The notes: generated by a model from the sequence alone, not told the origin. A stretch of DNA of 64,000 nucleotides from Tolypeutes matacus (GCA_026826555.1 JAKSZT010053769.1:6633193-6697192); one strand, 5' to 3'. Positions 9,925 through 21,640 are shown, counted from the stretch's first letter. Made by a program: numbers and translations.

Positions 9925-10650
9925 AAGAGGCCCTGCGCACATCAAGATGGAGGAGAGAGCATTTTCAGGTCTTGTACTCCCACAGAAGCTCTGAACAATG
10001 CATAAGAACTGGCAGAAATATCTTTCCCAAAATTCCAGAAAATAGTTAAAAGATTGCAGTAACAGGATGAGTGCTGAATAAAGAAAAAGGCAATTTAAAA
10101 GCAGTAGAATCTCTTGGTGCCTCAGCTGGCCTCTCCCCCATCCCTCACCACTTAACCCAGAGCCTGCCCATGAGCCTAGTGTTGGTCCTTGGTCCTGTTC
10201 AGAGGGATCAGAGTAAACTATGTGCACATACTGAGGGTATGTGTGTCTAGCTCAATCTCTCTGGTGGTAGGCTGTGGGACTGATCCAGACACTCATCGCA
10301 GGCTCACCATCCCAGACCTTGCCCAGCAGGTAGAAGGCAGCTCACAGTGTTCTCTCACAGAATGCTGTAGGACACCAATCAAGTCATGGTTGCCTGGAGC
10401 AAGGAGTTGCTGGCTATAAGACATATGATGCAGTGCCTGAAGCAGTGAGGAAACAGTTTCCTAAGAAAGAGAGGACATTTGTATCCATGTAAATGGGAGA
10501 CTATGCACATGCCCCAGATAATACACATGCAGAGAAAGGATCAGGGCAACCCCTATCCTTTGGCCTTGAGCTATTCTCTAAATGCATTCTATGGATAACC
10601 CCTGAAGGAAAGCACTTGCATAGGGCAATCTGCAAAGACCAAAGATTCAT

Positions 10651-10893
10651 TCTCTCTCTCTTTCTTTCTCTCTCTCTCTCCTTCCTTCCTTCCTTCCTTT
10701 TTTCCTTCCTTCCTTCCTTCCTTCCTTCCTTCCTTCCTTCCTTCCTTCCTNNNNNNNNNNCCTTCCTTCCTTCCTTCCTTCCTTCCTTCCTTCCTTCCTT
10801 CCTTCCTCTCTCTCTCTCTCCCCCCCCCCTCTCCCTCTCTCTCTTTCTTTCTGTCTTTGTTTCTGTCTTTCTTTCTATCTTTCTTTCTCAGGT
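10651..10893. repeat. (CCTT)n/(CT)n pyrimidine microsatellite with 10-N gap
   Basis: Runs of CT, CCTT and CTTT with a C run near 10,821, broken by ten N bases at 10,751-10,760. The true length is unknown because the gap is a placeholder. The open frames crossing it on both strands (10,493-11,059 plus, 10,589-10,906 minus) are low-complexity translations, not genes. It sits at the same place in the HAL1 element as a short pyrimidine/G tract at 46,350-46,390 in copy 2. Confidence 0.95.
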
Positions 10894-11464
10894 TAGCTCC
10901 TGGCATACATTAGCTGGATACACGTGTAAGGAGCATATGAATCAAACTCTAAATTCCAGCAATAACATTCTAAAATATCAAAATGTCCAGGTTTCAACAA
11001 AGTATTTAAAAACATACAAAGAAACAGGAAGTGATGTCCCAGGCAAAGGAGAAGACTAAAACATTAGAAACCAGCAATGAGAAGAATCAGACCTGGATCA
11101 TTTCAGACAAAGCCTTTAAAAGATTGTTTGTTTGTTTTTTGTTTTTTATTATCATTATTATTATTGGAATAATGAAGATGCTTTAAAAATGATTGAAGTG
11201 ATGAAAGCACAACTATGTGAGTGTACCAAATGTACACTTTGGATTGATTTATGCTTTATTAATATGTATCAATAAAAATTTATTTGTTAAAAAATTGGTC
11301 CTAAATATGTTCAAAGAGCTAAAGGAAAACATGGACAAGAACTAATGGTAAACAGGAAAATGCTATGTGAACACAAAGAAAATATCAATAGAGAGATGAA
11401 AATTATGTAAGGAACCAAAGAGAGCTGAAGACAACATTAAGAGAAATTAAAAATTCCCTACAAG

Positions 11465-11654
11465 GGAGTGGATGTAGCTCAAGTGGTTGAGTGCCTGCTT
11501 CCCATGTATGAGGTCCTGGGTTCAATCCCTGGTACCTCCTAAAACAACAACAACAAAAGAACCATCTCTCATTGGGGAGTGGGTGTAGTTTAGTGGTTGA
11601 GCACCTGCCTCCCATGTGTGAGGCCCTGGGTTCAATCCCCAGAACCTCCTAAAA
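11465..11654 (+). repeat. DAS SINE, dimer of two tRNA-like units
   Basis: Two head-to-tail units. Unit 1 starts GGAGTGGATGTAGCTCAAGT and has the B-box GGTTCAATCCC near 11,519. Unit 2 starts near 11,576 with GGAGTGGGTGTAGTTTAGTG and has a second B-box GGTTCAATCCC. A-rich linkers follow each. A direct repeat close to AAAAATTCCCTACAAG flanks it (11,449-11,464 and 11,655-11,670). DAS SINEs are specific to Xenarthra, so this is the best taxonomic marker in the window. Confidence 0.85.
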
Positions 11655-12579
11655 AAAAATTCCCTACAAGAGTTTAACAGTATATTGGAGCTGACAAAAA
11701 AACGTCATTGAACTTGAAGATAAGACAATTGAAGTCATCCAGTCTGAGGAGCAGGAAAAAAAAAGAATGAAAAAAAGTGAACAAAGCCTGAGGAATCTGT
11801 GAAGCATACCAACATACACTTAAGTACCAATTTCTCATCAGAAACCATGGAGGCAAGAAGGCAGTGGAATGACATGGTTAAAGTGCTGAAAGCAAATATT
11901 GCTATCCAAGAATTCTGTATCTGGCAAATCTGCATTTCAAAAATGAGAGAGAGATTAAGACATTCCCAGAGAAACAAAAGCTGAGGGAATTCACCGCGAG
12001 TAGACCAACCCCACAACAGATGCTGTAGGAAATTCTTCATGTTGAAAGGAAAGGACAATAGACAATAGGCTGAAGCTTCATAGTGATATAAAGATCTCTG
12101 GTAAGGGTAACTGCATGGGCAAATATAAATGCCAGTACTGTTGTATTTTTGTAACTCCACTTTTTAATTCCTATAGGATCTAAAAGGCAAATGCAAAAAA
12201 TGTATTGGTAAATCAGGACTTTAGGACTTACAATGTATAAAAATATAATTTGTGACAATAAATGTGGGGGGAACAGAGGGATATAGGAATACAGTTTGTG
12301 TATACTATTGCTTTTAAGTTGGTATCAAAGCAAACGAGATTGTTATAGTTTAGGATGCTAAATTTAAGCCCCATGGTAACCACAAAACAGTAGATAGGTA
12401 GATGGATAGACAGAATGATATGGCAAATGTGGCAAAATGTTAAAGTTGGTGGATCTGAGTATCTGGGGTATGGGGTATGTTGGAGTTCTCTGTATGGGGT
12501 TTGTATTATTTTTGTAATTGTCATGGAAGTTTGAAAACATTTCAAAATAATAGTTTAAATAAAATAAAAAAGTGATGGA

Positions 12580-13115
12580 GAAAGTGCTGGTCTCTTAAAG
12601 ACCTCTCTCTATTTCTCTTATTACTTCATTCCCAAGGAGAAGTGTTTTCTTTAGCAGATTCCAGGAACTTTTATTGGATCACAGTCCTGGTGGGTGGAGC
12701 TTGTAAAGGTGGAGCTGTTATCCACCTGAATATTTTTTTTCTTTTCTTTTCTTCTTTTTATACTTCATCCCACTCTATGAAATTTAGGAATGTTGGAGTG
12801 CTCACATGTCAACCCACCCTCTGACATCCCTTTCCTCTATTCCTCTTTTCTGAATCTTTTGGTCTTTTTTCCTCAGACACTGAGATATAGCTTTAGATGG
12901 GTGTTAATGAACACAGTTTGGAAAACACAAAGCTTAGTTTTGAACTTAGAACAATGATTATAATTTGATTGCTAAACCACTTGTCTCCAAATTGCTTGCT
13001 AGTTAAAATGCATGTTCCTAAAGCCATTCCAGGGTTATGGATTCAGGATATCTGATGGTGGGTACAGGTTGTCCTATCCAAGAGATTGCTATGCATGCCA
13101 AAGAATGACGTTCAT
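12580..13115. other. Unassigned DNA
   Basis: Includes pyrimidine-rich stretches and a 60-residue frame at 12,642-12,824 without features. No repeat recognised. Confidence 0.4.
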
Positions 13116-13117
13116 TG

Positions 13118-13275
13118 GTTTAGCTTAGCAGAGTTCTCAAATCTGACTGTATATTAGAATTATCTGTGAATTGGTAACTATTGATAGCAGGGCACCATTT
13201 CAGGAAAATTAAATCTGCATTTAAATTACATTACTCAGGTGATTCTAATATACCGTTAGAGTTGAGATCCAGGGG
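13118..13275 (+). mobile_element. MER5A-type hAT (Charlie) DNA transposon remnant
   Basis: In order: 'gcagagttctcaaatctgac', 'ttagaattatctgtgaa', 'cattactcaggtgattctaa'. This follows the MER5A consensus. Non-autonomous, fossil. Confidence 0.75.
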
Positions 13276-13627
13276 TTAGGGAAGCAGTATTCCCAAATAG
13301 TGAAATCCTACTTTGACTTGCTTTACTCTCTCTGTGACCTTATGGATATATGATATAATCAGTGTTAGATGATCACAGAATCAGTTCAATCAACACTTCC
13401 AACAAGAAGAAAGGTGGGATATATTTGGAATTATTAATAACAAACAAGAACTAGAATATTGTATGGAGCTATTAGCCCATGAAACTGCATAAGTTGAAAA
13501 AAGGAAAAGGTGGTCATTTTAGTTACATTTGAGTTAGCTAAATTTTATACTAAGAACATGGAGTAGGTCTTAAGCATAATTCACCAAAAGTTCTACTGTG
13601 ATCTTCAAATTTTAGTTGCAAAGATAA

Positions 13628-14098
13628 TGTGGTAGATTCAATTATGTATCCCAATTTAGACATGTTCTTGGTCTTTATCCATATTCCTGCATATGGAAAC
13701 CCATTGTAATTAGGATCTCTCAAAGATGTTATTTTTTAGTTAAGGTGTGGCCCAACTGAATGAGGATGGGCCTTAATCCAGATTACTGGAGCCCTTTATC
13801 AGCAGAAGAAATTTAAGCATAGAGAAAGAAAGCCATGGGGAGGAGCAAGAAACCAGAAGTCAATAGACCAGTAAGAGAATTGAGAAGATATTGCCATTTA
13901 ACAGGAAATCCAAGGAACACCAAGGATTGCTGGCAAGCCAGTACTAGAATGTTACAGATTTTGGAGAGAAAGCATTGCCTTGCTGATGCCTCAATTTTGG
14001 ACTTCTTCTAAATTCAAAACCGTGAATTAAAAAATTCCCATTGTTTAAAACAACCCATTGTGTTGTATTTGTCATAGCAGCCAGGGATACTGAAATGG
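13628..14098 (+). mobile_element. Xenarthran MaLR-type solo LTR, copy A
   Basis: Starts TGTGGTAGATTCAATTATGT and contains 'agttaaggtgtggcccaact'. It ends with 'cccattgtttaaaacaaccc' and 'gtcatagcagccagggatac'. The same order of blocks occurs at 19.4 (minus), 29.9 and 57.6 kb. The layout follows the MLT1/MST superfamily, although this subfamily looks lineage-specific. Confidence 0.7.
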
Positions 14099-14099
14099 T

Positions 14100-15320
14100 T
14101 AATGATCAAATTATCATTTAAATTGAAAAGAAAAACCCTCTCCATCCATCTTGCAAGTGAGGGAAATCTGATTCATAAAGGCCCAATTACTTCCTCTGAT
14201 GCTAAGATTTATCACCCTGATATTGACATGTTAATGCTCAGATTAATGTTCTATGTTTGTGTATCAGGTGACTTCCTTTATGATTTCCCAGGGTTCTTAG
14301 GAATAGTGCATTATTTCTTAAAGTATTCTAGCCTCGATTGTAACACACACGCACACACACACACGGTCTTTGTTATGTGCTGAAATATACATATTTGCCT
14401 ATACAGTTACTGAAGTTGTTGTTTATGATTTTTTACTTTATCATGATGATAATTTGTGAAACTGAACTCTTGTTTCTTTGATATGATTTAGTTTTCTTGT
14501 TTTGAAAACAGTAATGACAATTTAGATTGAGGCAAAAAAAAATCAGTAGTAGTTTCTATAACATAATTTGTGAATTAGTCAAAACCCAAATTTTGAATTA
14601 TAGTCCACAGAATCTGTTTTCTTCATCACAGAGCTCAATTTGCTAAGAATCTTCATCCCCAAGGAAGAGGAAATGTACCTGCATCAGTCATGATCACTTT
14701 GCCTACATCGATAAATAATGATAATATGAACATGTTTCTTTTATTTGACTTTGTATGAATTATTTTACTGCTATGAATGTATTAAATGCTTAATCAATTT
14801 AGGCTATAAATCAATAGATGGATTTTTATAGTTAAGATGCTAAGCTTAATCAAAATTACTACCAAATATCTCAGAAATGATTTTTATAATATAGAAAAAT
14901 AATACAAAATGATATGATTTGGGTATCTTAGAACTTACAAAACATTTTTGAAGGTTAAAAAATATTGTAAGTTTATAAGAGCCAAACATTCACATTTAAG
15001 GTAGACTTGATAAATGAGATTGGTTTAATGAAGGAGTGTGAATAGATTGTAGAACATTAACACCAGGTAAAGAAATTTCTGTTCTAATCTCAATTTCCAT
15101 TTTAACAAATCTACCATAACCCCATATTACTTTGATTCAATATCTGTAATTATATCCTAACATCCTTGAAACTCATCTTCATTTCTTTTAATCCATCCTG
15201 TACCCCTGACTTTCATTATTCCATTTTTCTGCTCAATATGTTTCATATCAACTAACTGGCCTCTGAATATCTAATTTTTGCTGCTCTAATGTATTTTTCA
15301 CTCTGCAGCTAAATGGATTT
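14100..15320. other. Repeat-poor AT-rich DNA
   Basis: Apart from the CA tract, no repeat or exon recognised. The frame at 14,102-14,383 runs into the CA tract and is rejected. Confidence 0.4.
14342..14366. repeat. (CA)n microsatellite
   Basis: About 12 CA dinucleotides with one interruption. Confidence 0.9.
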
Positions 15321-15324
15321 TTAA

Positions 15325-15560
15325 AATATGATAAATCTGGTTACCACTATCCTGCTTATAACTGTTCATGACTTCAGCTGTTCTTAGGATGGAGTAAACA
15401 ATTCATGATATGGCTTACAAGGTCTTCAGTAATCTGAACCCTGACAACCTGATCTCTCCATGCTTGGGCTCTTGGAATTCCTTTGAAAGGCCACAGTTAC
15501 TCTTCAGGCCTTCTGACATGTGGGGCATTCTCCCCACCCCCTGCCACCATGTCTCTCATG
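15325..15560 (+). repeat. L2 LINE fragment
   Basis: Shows 'ggatggagtaaacaattcat', 'atggcttacaaggtcttcag' and 'ctcttcaggccttctgacat' in the order of the L2 3' region. Confidence 0.65.
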
Positions 15561-15644
15561 TTTTTTTCAAGTTCTCCAGGTAGAAAATAAATACAGTGTT
15601 TGTGAAGTTGATGCTCTATTAAAAAAAAAATAAGAAATAGGGGA

Positions 15645-15775
15645 TTTCCACTTTGGAGTAAGATGGAGGAACAGGGACTAAACATACCCTCCTGCTTGAA
15701 ACCAACAAAACATGGACAAAATATATGAAAACCCTCTTAGGTGGAGGATTTTCCAGCAATCCTCCAGTTCTTGCC
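15645..15775 (+). mobile_element. L1 5'-UTR-like start fragment
   Basis: 'ttccactttggagtaagatg' followed by 'gaggaacagggac' resembles the 5' start of xenarthran L1/HAL1 elements. It lies just upstream of an L1 3' end, so an internally deleted L1 or two neighbouring fragments are both possible. Confidence 0.45.
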
Positions 15776-15869
15776 ATCATTGAACTTGTGATTGTAACTC
15801 TCAACTACCTTATTAGCCACCATGCATTTCTTCTCTATGATACCACATCAGCAAATTTAATTATATATA

Positions 15870-17135
15870 TATTGAAATCAAATTAATACATTGAAATTAA
15901 ATTAAGTGCTCCTTAAAATGGATCATAAATGTACATCCTAAAATTATAAAACTCCTAGAAAAATATGAGAAAACCATTAGGATTTTGGGTTGGGCAAAGA
16001 TTTCTTAGATGTTACTCCAATAGCAAGATCTCTAAAATACTAAATTGATAAATTGGACTTTATGAAAATGAAAACTTTTGTCCTTCAAAAGACACTGTGA
16101 AGAGAAAGCAAAAACAATCAGACTTGGAGAAAATATTTGCAAATTATATATGAAAATATATGAAGTATTCAGAATATATTAAAAATACTTTCAAAACTCA
16201 ACTTTAAGAAAATAAACCATTCAATAAAAACCTGGGCAAACATTTCAATAAAGTATGTTCGAACAAACACTTGAACAAAGAAGATATATGCAAGGCAATG
16301 AGCCCATGAAAAGAGGTTCAACACCATTAGTCATAAGGGAACTACAAACTAAAACTATAATGAGATACCACTACACACATATTGGAATGGCTAAAATTAA
16401 ACCGATTAACCCTACAAATCTTGGCAAGTATGTGCAGAAACTGGAACTCTTACACACTGCTGCTTGATATTTACAGTGGTATGACTACTTTGGAAAATAA
16501 GTTAGCAGATTCTTAAAAAATTAAACAGACACTTCCCATAAGATCCAGCCATTCACTCATGGGTATCAAAGCATATGTGTTATGCATGAATGTTCATAAA
16601 AATTTTATTTGTAATAGCCACAAACTGGAAACAATCCAAATACCCATCAACAGATGGATGGATAAACAAACTGTGATACATCTAAACAGTGGAATACTAT
16701 TCAGCAATAGGAAGAAATAAACTACTGATACTCACTTAAACATGGATTAATCTTAATTAATTAATTAATTATTAAATAATTAAAAATTAAAATAATTAAA
16801 CAATAATTAAAATAATTTTGTTTAGTTAAAGAAAACAGACCACAAAAGAGTACATATTTTATGATTGCATTTATATATAAGTCCTTCAAAATTCCATAGG
16901 AACTAAAAGCAGATCAGTGGTTTTCACTGGATGAGGGGGGTGTGATTGGGAGGAAGGAATTATAAAGGGGGATGGGAATCTTTTGGGGGTGATCGATACG
17001 TTCATTATTTTGATTATGATGATGGTTTCACAAGCGTATACTTATGTTAAAATGTATTAAATAATATTTAAATATGTTTAGTTTATATTATATGTCAATT
17101 ATACTTCCTTAAAGCTGTTTTACTTAAAAAAAGGG
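15870..17135 (+). mobile_element. Ancient L1 3' end (ORF2 C-terminus and 3' UTR)
   Basis: Classic blocks in order: 'ttggactttatgaaaatgaa', 'aatgagataccactac', 'aactggaaacaatccaaata', 'catcaacagatggatggata', 'tactattcagcaata', 'gggggtgatcgatacgttca', and the A-rich end near 17,130. 5'-truncated and full of stops. An AT tetranucleotide tract (ATTA) has expanded inside it at 16,740-16,820. Confidence 0.9.
16747..16820. repeat. (AATT)n-rich low-complexity tract
   Basis: Irregular ATTA/AATT repeats inside the L1 3' UTR. Confidence 0.8.
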
Positions 17136-17139
17136 GGGA

Positions 17140-18070
17140 GGGAGATATCTATAATCGGCAGTGAGTCCTTTGTGCTATTTCTGTTGCTACTCAGAATTCA
17201 TGAGAGGTGTGATTACTCAGCAGATTGTGAAAAGTTGTTATCAGCTTAGAATTGTGGTCTAAGTATACATTTCTTGACCTCAGTCTCGCAGTTTTGTGTC
17301 AATTGCAACTCAGTAAGATTGCTTTATACCCTAGTGTTTAGATTGTATATATAATACTTGCTGAAGATAGAGTCTTGTGGAATCCAGTTTGTAATCTCCT
17401 TAATTGATTTTGTTTACTCTGGATAAGACCTTCATATAATAATTTTAAAATGTTTTTTTAGTGTATCACACTTTCTGAGAATGCTATTTAAAGTATCTGA
17501 TTATATTTATCACCTCTTTGTAACCTAATGCAATTCTCATCCTAACTTCCATGGGATTTAATGTGATTCTATTATTTTGGAAGCTTGGAAAGCCTCTCTG
17601 TGTGGTGAACAATTAAATATAGGCCCAATGATTTTAGTAAATAGGCTAAAAAATATGAAAACCACATAACCCAACTAGTTATATAATACTAAACAAACTT
17701 TTGGAGCACATTTTTAAGGCTCTATTCAGTCCAAAATACATGGAATCAGCAGTTTTCCCATAGACTATTTTTTTATATTTTTGGTCCTTGCCTGACTAAA
17801 TCGTAGTTGAACTGCATCAGAATTTACACTGCAGTAAAATTCCCTTCCTTTGCTGTTCTATGAGTATTATTTTTGATTAATATCATGGTCTTCAATTTAC
17901 CTAATGTTAGAAAGATTATTCATTTATGTTGAAAAATATCCATATTACTGTTAGTTCATGTAGGGTAAAATTAAGTTTATTTTGATCAAGAAGTAAGAAT
18001 AGATATGTTTCCCATCAAACATTAAATTAATATTATTATAATTTTGCATTAAAATGGATGGTATTAGGTA
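17140..18070. other. Unassigned AT-rich DNA
   Basis: No repeat, RNA gene or exon signal recognised. Confidence 0.4.
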
Positions 18071-18079
18071 ATGTCTTCT

Positions 18080-18330
18080 TTTTTTAAAATATATATTTTT
18101 ATTTATTTTTAAAAGATACTTAGATTACATAAGATGTTACATAAAAAAATATAAAGGATTCCCATTGACTCACTCCCCACACCTCCCACTTTTCCCCACA
18201 TTAACAACTTCTTTCATTAGTGTTTTACAATCACATTACAAAATGTGATGCACACATTTTGGAGCACAAATAACAATGAAAATCTACTTTGACAATTTCG
18301 TGGTGCAGTATTCAATAAGCTATAATAATT
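18080..18330 (-). mobile_element. L1 3'-UTR fragment, antisense
   Basis: Plus strand reads 'atatttttatttatttttaa', 'agatacttagattacataag', 'aaaggattcccattgactca' and 'cacacattttggagcac', the reverse complement of the 3' UTR of younger xenarthran L1 elements. 5'-truncated. Confidence 0.65.
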
Positions 18331-19015
18331 AGTCCTTTTACTCGGGAGCATAATAGATTTCTAAGCAGTTGGTTGTTTATATTTGAGGATGCATTACTTA
18401 ACTAAATTCACATTTAAGGTTAAAATTATGGTTTACCCTGTGATCATTTATACTACTTGAGAGCCGTACTATAATTTGTTAGGAATGAGCAAATAAACTG
18501 CTTTTACAGATATGACTATTTTGACAATGGCTTAATTGTACAGCTAGGTGTCAACTTCAATATCACATTAGCCTTTGCCATATGTATCTATCTTGTCTAA
18601 AGACCAGCTTGTTAATTTTACTCCTGTCTTTGATATTGTCTGTCATATCTGCCTCTTCCTTTCCATTCTTCTCTAGAATTGTAGTTTGGGACCTAAACTA
18701 CCTTTCAGTGGGACAAGTACTCTAACATTTCAGGTAGACCACAAGACTTTCTCCAACAAAATCTTTGAGCCTTGTAGAGAGAGTCATATTTCATATCGTT
18801 TTGAAGTGCCAAGTTAAATACTTCATCTGTCTTTTGAAGCTTGAAATGATTTTCAATTCTCAATTTTACTTACATGCAATTAAAACTTTTGGTTATTGTT
18901 TTTATGGTTTTCTACTACTTTCTGTCTCCCTTTCTTTTCTAGGAATATGCTCTAGAGCAACAGCCTCTAACAAAAATGTAATGCAAACCCCTATGAAATT
19001 GTGAAATTCTATTGG
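18331..19015. other. Unassigned DNA
   Basis: No recognised element. The frame at 18,765-19,004 has no motif. Confidence 0.4.
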
Positions 19016-19019
19016 CCTA

Positions 19020-20060
19020 TAATGGCCTGAGTCCAATCAGGAGACAGAAATCACACAGTAATTTAAAGCAGGGAAGTTTACTCTAAGGATTTATTAAACT
19101 AAGATAGGAGGGTAATAATGAAGATGTAAAGAGAACTCTCAAAGCTGTTATTGTAGGGCAGAGGGAGAGTATGCAAGGAAAGATAAACTTGGAAGGGAGG
19201 TCGCTTACTGAGGCTGGGGTTGAGACTTCTTTGGAGAAAGTGTGGTTGCAGACCCCTGGATGGCAGAGACATTTGCTGGGCTGCCTGGGACAGAAATGAT
19301 TCAAATCCCTGGGCAGCAAAAAATAGTCCTCCAAGATGTGGGTGAGCCATTGCTGGTGAGTGTGCTCAGAAAGTATTGGAGCATTGTTTAGTTTACCATA
19401 CAATGAGTTGGCTTACAAACAGGAATTTATTGGCTCATGGTTTCAGAGGCTAGAATGTTTGCATTATCCTGGGGTTGGTATCTTTTGTATGGATGACAAC
19501 TTTGGGGTTCCTTGGCTTTCCCATCACACGGCAATGAATATGGTGACACCATCCCCTTCTCTTCTGGGTTTCATTGATTTCTATCTTATGGCTGCTCCCT
19601 GTAGCTTCTCTCTCCATCTGACTTTCATTCTTCTTATAAAGGATCCAAGTAATCTGGATGAAAGCCTAACCTGATTCGGTTGGGTCATACCTTAACTGAA
19701 GTAACATCTTGAAGAAATCTTGTTTACAATGGGTTCATACCCACCAGGATGTGGACCAAGACCAAGAACATATCTAAACTGGAGAACACAATTCAATCCA
19801 TCCCAGACACTGTTGAGGTTGTGAGGCCTGGAGCATGTAGTGTCTGTATCAGAAAGGCTGTGGGTAGGTGACCATTGAGCCCAGGGTGGAACTGCAAGGT
19901 TTCTGAGGCATACTCTGGGCAAGGTTGGGGCAGAGTACCACCTGCTGTCCTCAAACATCCACACCACTGATTAAGTGTGCAGCAGCAGACAGATAAAAAC
20001 CAGGAAGAGAAGTCCCTTCATCTTGCATGGTCCTCGTAGCACCCTCTACTAACAAGGTTT
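19020..20060. mobile_element. Unidentified older repeat-like element split by an LTR
   Basis: 19,020-19,390 begins 'gagtccaatcaggagacaga', a phrase I associate with mammalian interspersed repeats but cannot name. It seems to resume after the minus-strand LTR at 19,390-19,806. Overlapping minus-strand frames (19,083-19,403, 19,692-19,967) are probably by-products. Confidence 0.3.
19390..19806 (-). mobile_element. Xenarthran MaLR-type solo LTR, copy B, antisense
   Basis: Read on the minus strand: TGGGATGGATTGAATTGTGT, 'gttacttcagttaaggtatg', then 'gagccaataaattcctgttt' and 'gtaagccaactcattgtatg'. Same block order as the copies at 13.6, 29.9 and 57.6 kb. Confidence 0.7.
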
Positions 20061-21055
20061 AAAATCAGTTTCACTGTAAAGGAGAAGTACTTAAAGAATC
20101 CAGTCCATTATTGCAGAAGTTAAAAATCAATAAAGTACACACACACATGTATGTGGATCCACATGAGTAATTCTTGAAATCTTGAGGTGAAAAAAAGGAT
20201 AAGTTCCTCAATTTTATATTCAGCAAGATATCACTTATATAAGGGAAAAAAGATTTGTAAAGTAATATCAAGTAGCTAGTATTGAAAGACAACCTCAAAT
20301 GTTTCTGTTCCTCTCTTACTCTCATGTACACCTCCTATTAGGTGGCAGAACTTACATACTTTCCCCTTGACTCTGAACTGGGCATTATCCCATTATAGCT
20401 TCATAGGTGGCTCAAGGTAGAGACGGACTTGTCCTAGACAAAAATTTAAATATGGTTTTTGTCTAATAGAGTGGATTATAATAAATAAGAAACCCATCAA
20501 GCTTTTAAAGGAATTATCCTAACTTGAAATTGAGAAGCAGAGACATTTTATAATGAAAAGTGGTCTCTAGGTCCTCAAACTTCTACACACTTGAAGTAGA
20601 GGGAGAAAATTATTCAGCTCTCCACACAGACCAGAGGGCAGAGCCAAGAGCCATGGAAAGTCACTCTCAGGCAACTGGACTGGCTTTAATTAGTGATTTA
20701 GAAATAATGTGTTTACTTGGAGTTCAGAATAGCAATCAATTTGTGATTACTCTTGTGCCTTCCATTCCCCCTCCTCTCTTTTTGAATTGGAACATCTACT
20801 GTGGTTTGCCTGTCCTTTTCTTACCATTGTATGATGAGTGTTTCTTCACATTAAGGAGAACTAATCCCAAGGAGTTGCATCCAAAGAATCACACCAAATG
20901 TCAGGTTGCCTGGACCTGGACCTGCGATAGTTGATACAATTCTCAACTTTGAGCTGATGAATTAAGGAAATGAGACTTTGGGGGTCTTGGAAGGGGTGAA
21001 TTTATTTTGCACATTGAGGCATACAAATTGTTGTGACCAAAAGGTGGGCTGTCCA
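20061..21055. other. Unassigned DNA
   Basis: The 124-residue plus frame at 20,560-20,934 shows no domain, signal or compositional bias. No repeat identified before the MLT1-like LTR. Confidence 0.35.
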
Positions 21056-21059
21056 GCTA

Positions 21060-21570
21060 GTCTTCAAGGATGGCTACCAATGAGTCTTCCCTTTCCTTCT
21101 GTTCATGCTTCTCTTCCCATTAAGAAGTGGAGCTTATATTCCCTGTCCTCAAATCTGGGTTGGGACTTGACTGCTTTTGCCAATAGAATACGGAGGAAAT
21201 GATCTTCTAGAATTCAAAGCCCAGGAATTTAAGCGTTGAGAGCTTCTGCTTCCTCCTTCATAGAACCCAGCTTCCATGCTATGAGAAAACCCATGCTGCC
21301 ACGTGGATTGACTCAAATAGAGGATAACTGAGACCCCCAGCTGAGCTCCCACCAGACAACTAGCACCAACTTGTGAGTGAGTCAGTGGCTCAGTAGATAC
21401 TCCAACTCTGGTCAAGTCACCCCAGCTGATGCCACATGGAGTAGACAAGTTGTCTTTTCTGAGGCCTGTCCAAATTGCAAACTCATAAGCAAACAAATGA
21501 TTACTGTTATTTTAACCCACTAAATTTTGATGAGGTTTGTCATGAATTAATAGATAACCAAAGCATAATG
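21060..21570 (+). mobile_element. MLT1-like MaLR LTR
   Basis: Blocks include 'gggttgggacttgactgctt', 'ttgccaatagaatacggagg', 'cagcttccatgctatgagaa', 'gtcaagtcaccccagctgat' and the terminal 'ttttaacccactaaattttg' with 'ggtttgtcatgaattaatag'. This is the order of MLT1 LTRs, plus orientation. It explains the opposing frame at 21,149-21,496. Confidence 0.75.
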
Positions 21571-21601
21571 CTTTACAGTCCTATTTTATGGATATATACA
21601 C

Positions 21602-21603
21602 TA

Positions 21604-21640
<37 letters not shown>

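Larger units (their letters stand above)
9925..12567 (+). mobile_element. HAL1-type (half-L1) retrotransposon, copy 1, near full length
   Basis: An L1-derived element with a 5' UTR-like region (about 9,925-10,640), a pyrimidine microsatellite with an assembly gap (10,651-10,893), a decayed ORF1 (about 11,035-12,050) and an A-rich 3' end (to 12,567), with no ORF2. It is flanked by a 12-bp direct repeat, AAAAGTGATGGA, at 9,913-9,924 and 12,568-12,579, as L1-type insertion produces. ORF1 shows a Lys/Glu-rich coiled-coil stretch and then the C-terminal domain start NFSSETMEARRQW. The RNA-recognition domain between them is missing. Stops interrupt the frame. A DAS SINE is inserted at 11,465-11,654. 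Copy 2 at 45.77-48.78 kb is clearly homologous throughout. Confidence 0.8.

Noticed and set aside
10493..11059. 188-residue open frame (plus) and its 105-residue minus counterpart
   Set aside because: Both run through the CCTT/CT microsatellite and the N gap; the product is Phe/Leu/Pro/Ser low complexity within HAL1 non-coding DNA.
11465..11654. tRNA gene candidates from A- and B-box-like motifs
   Set aside because: The motifs belong to a dimeric DAS SINE with A-rich linkers and a target-site duplication; no intact cloverleaf acceptor stem is evident.
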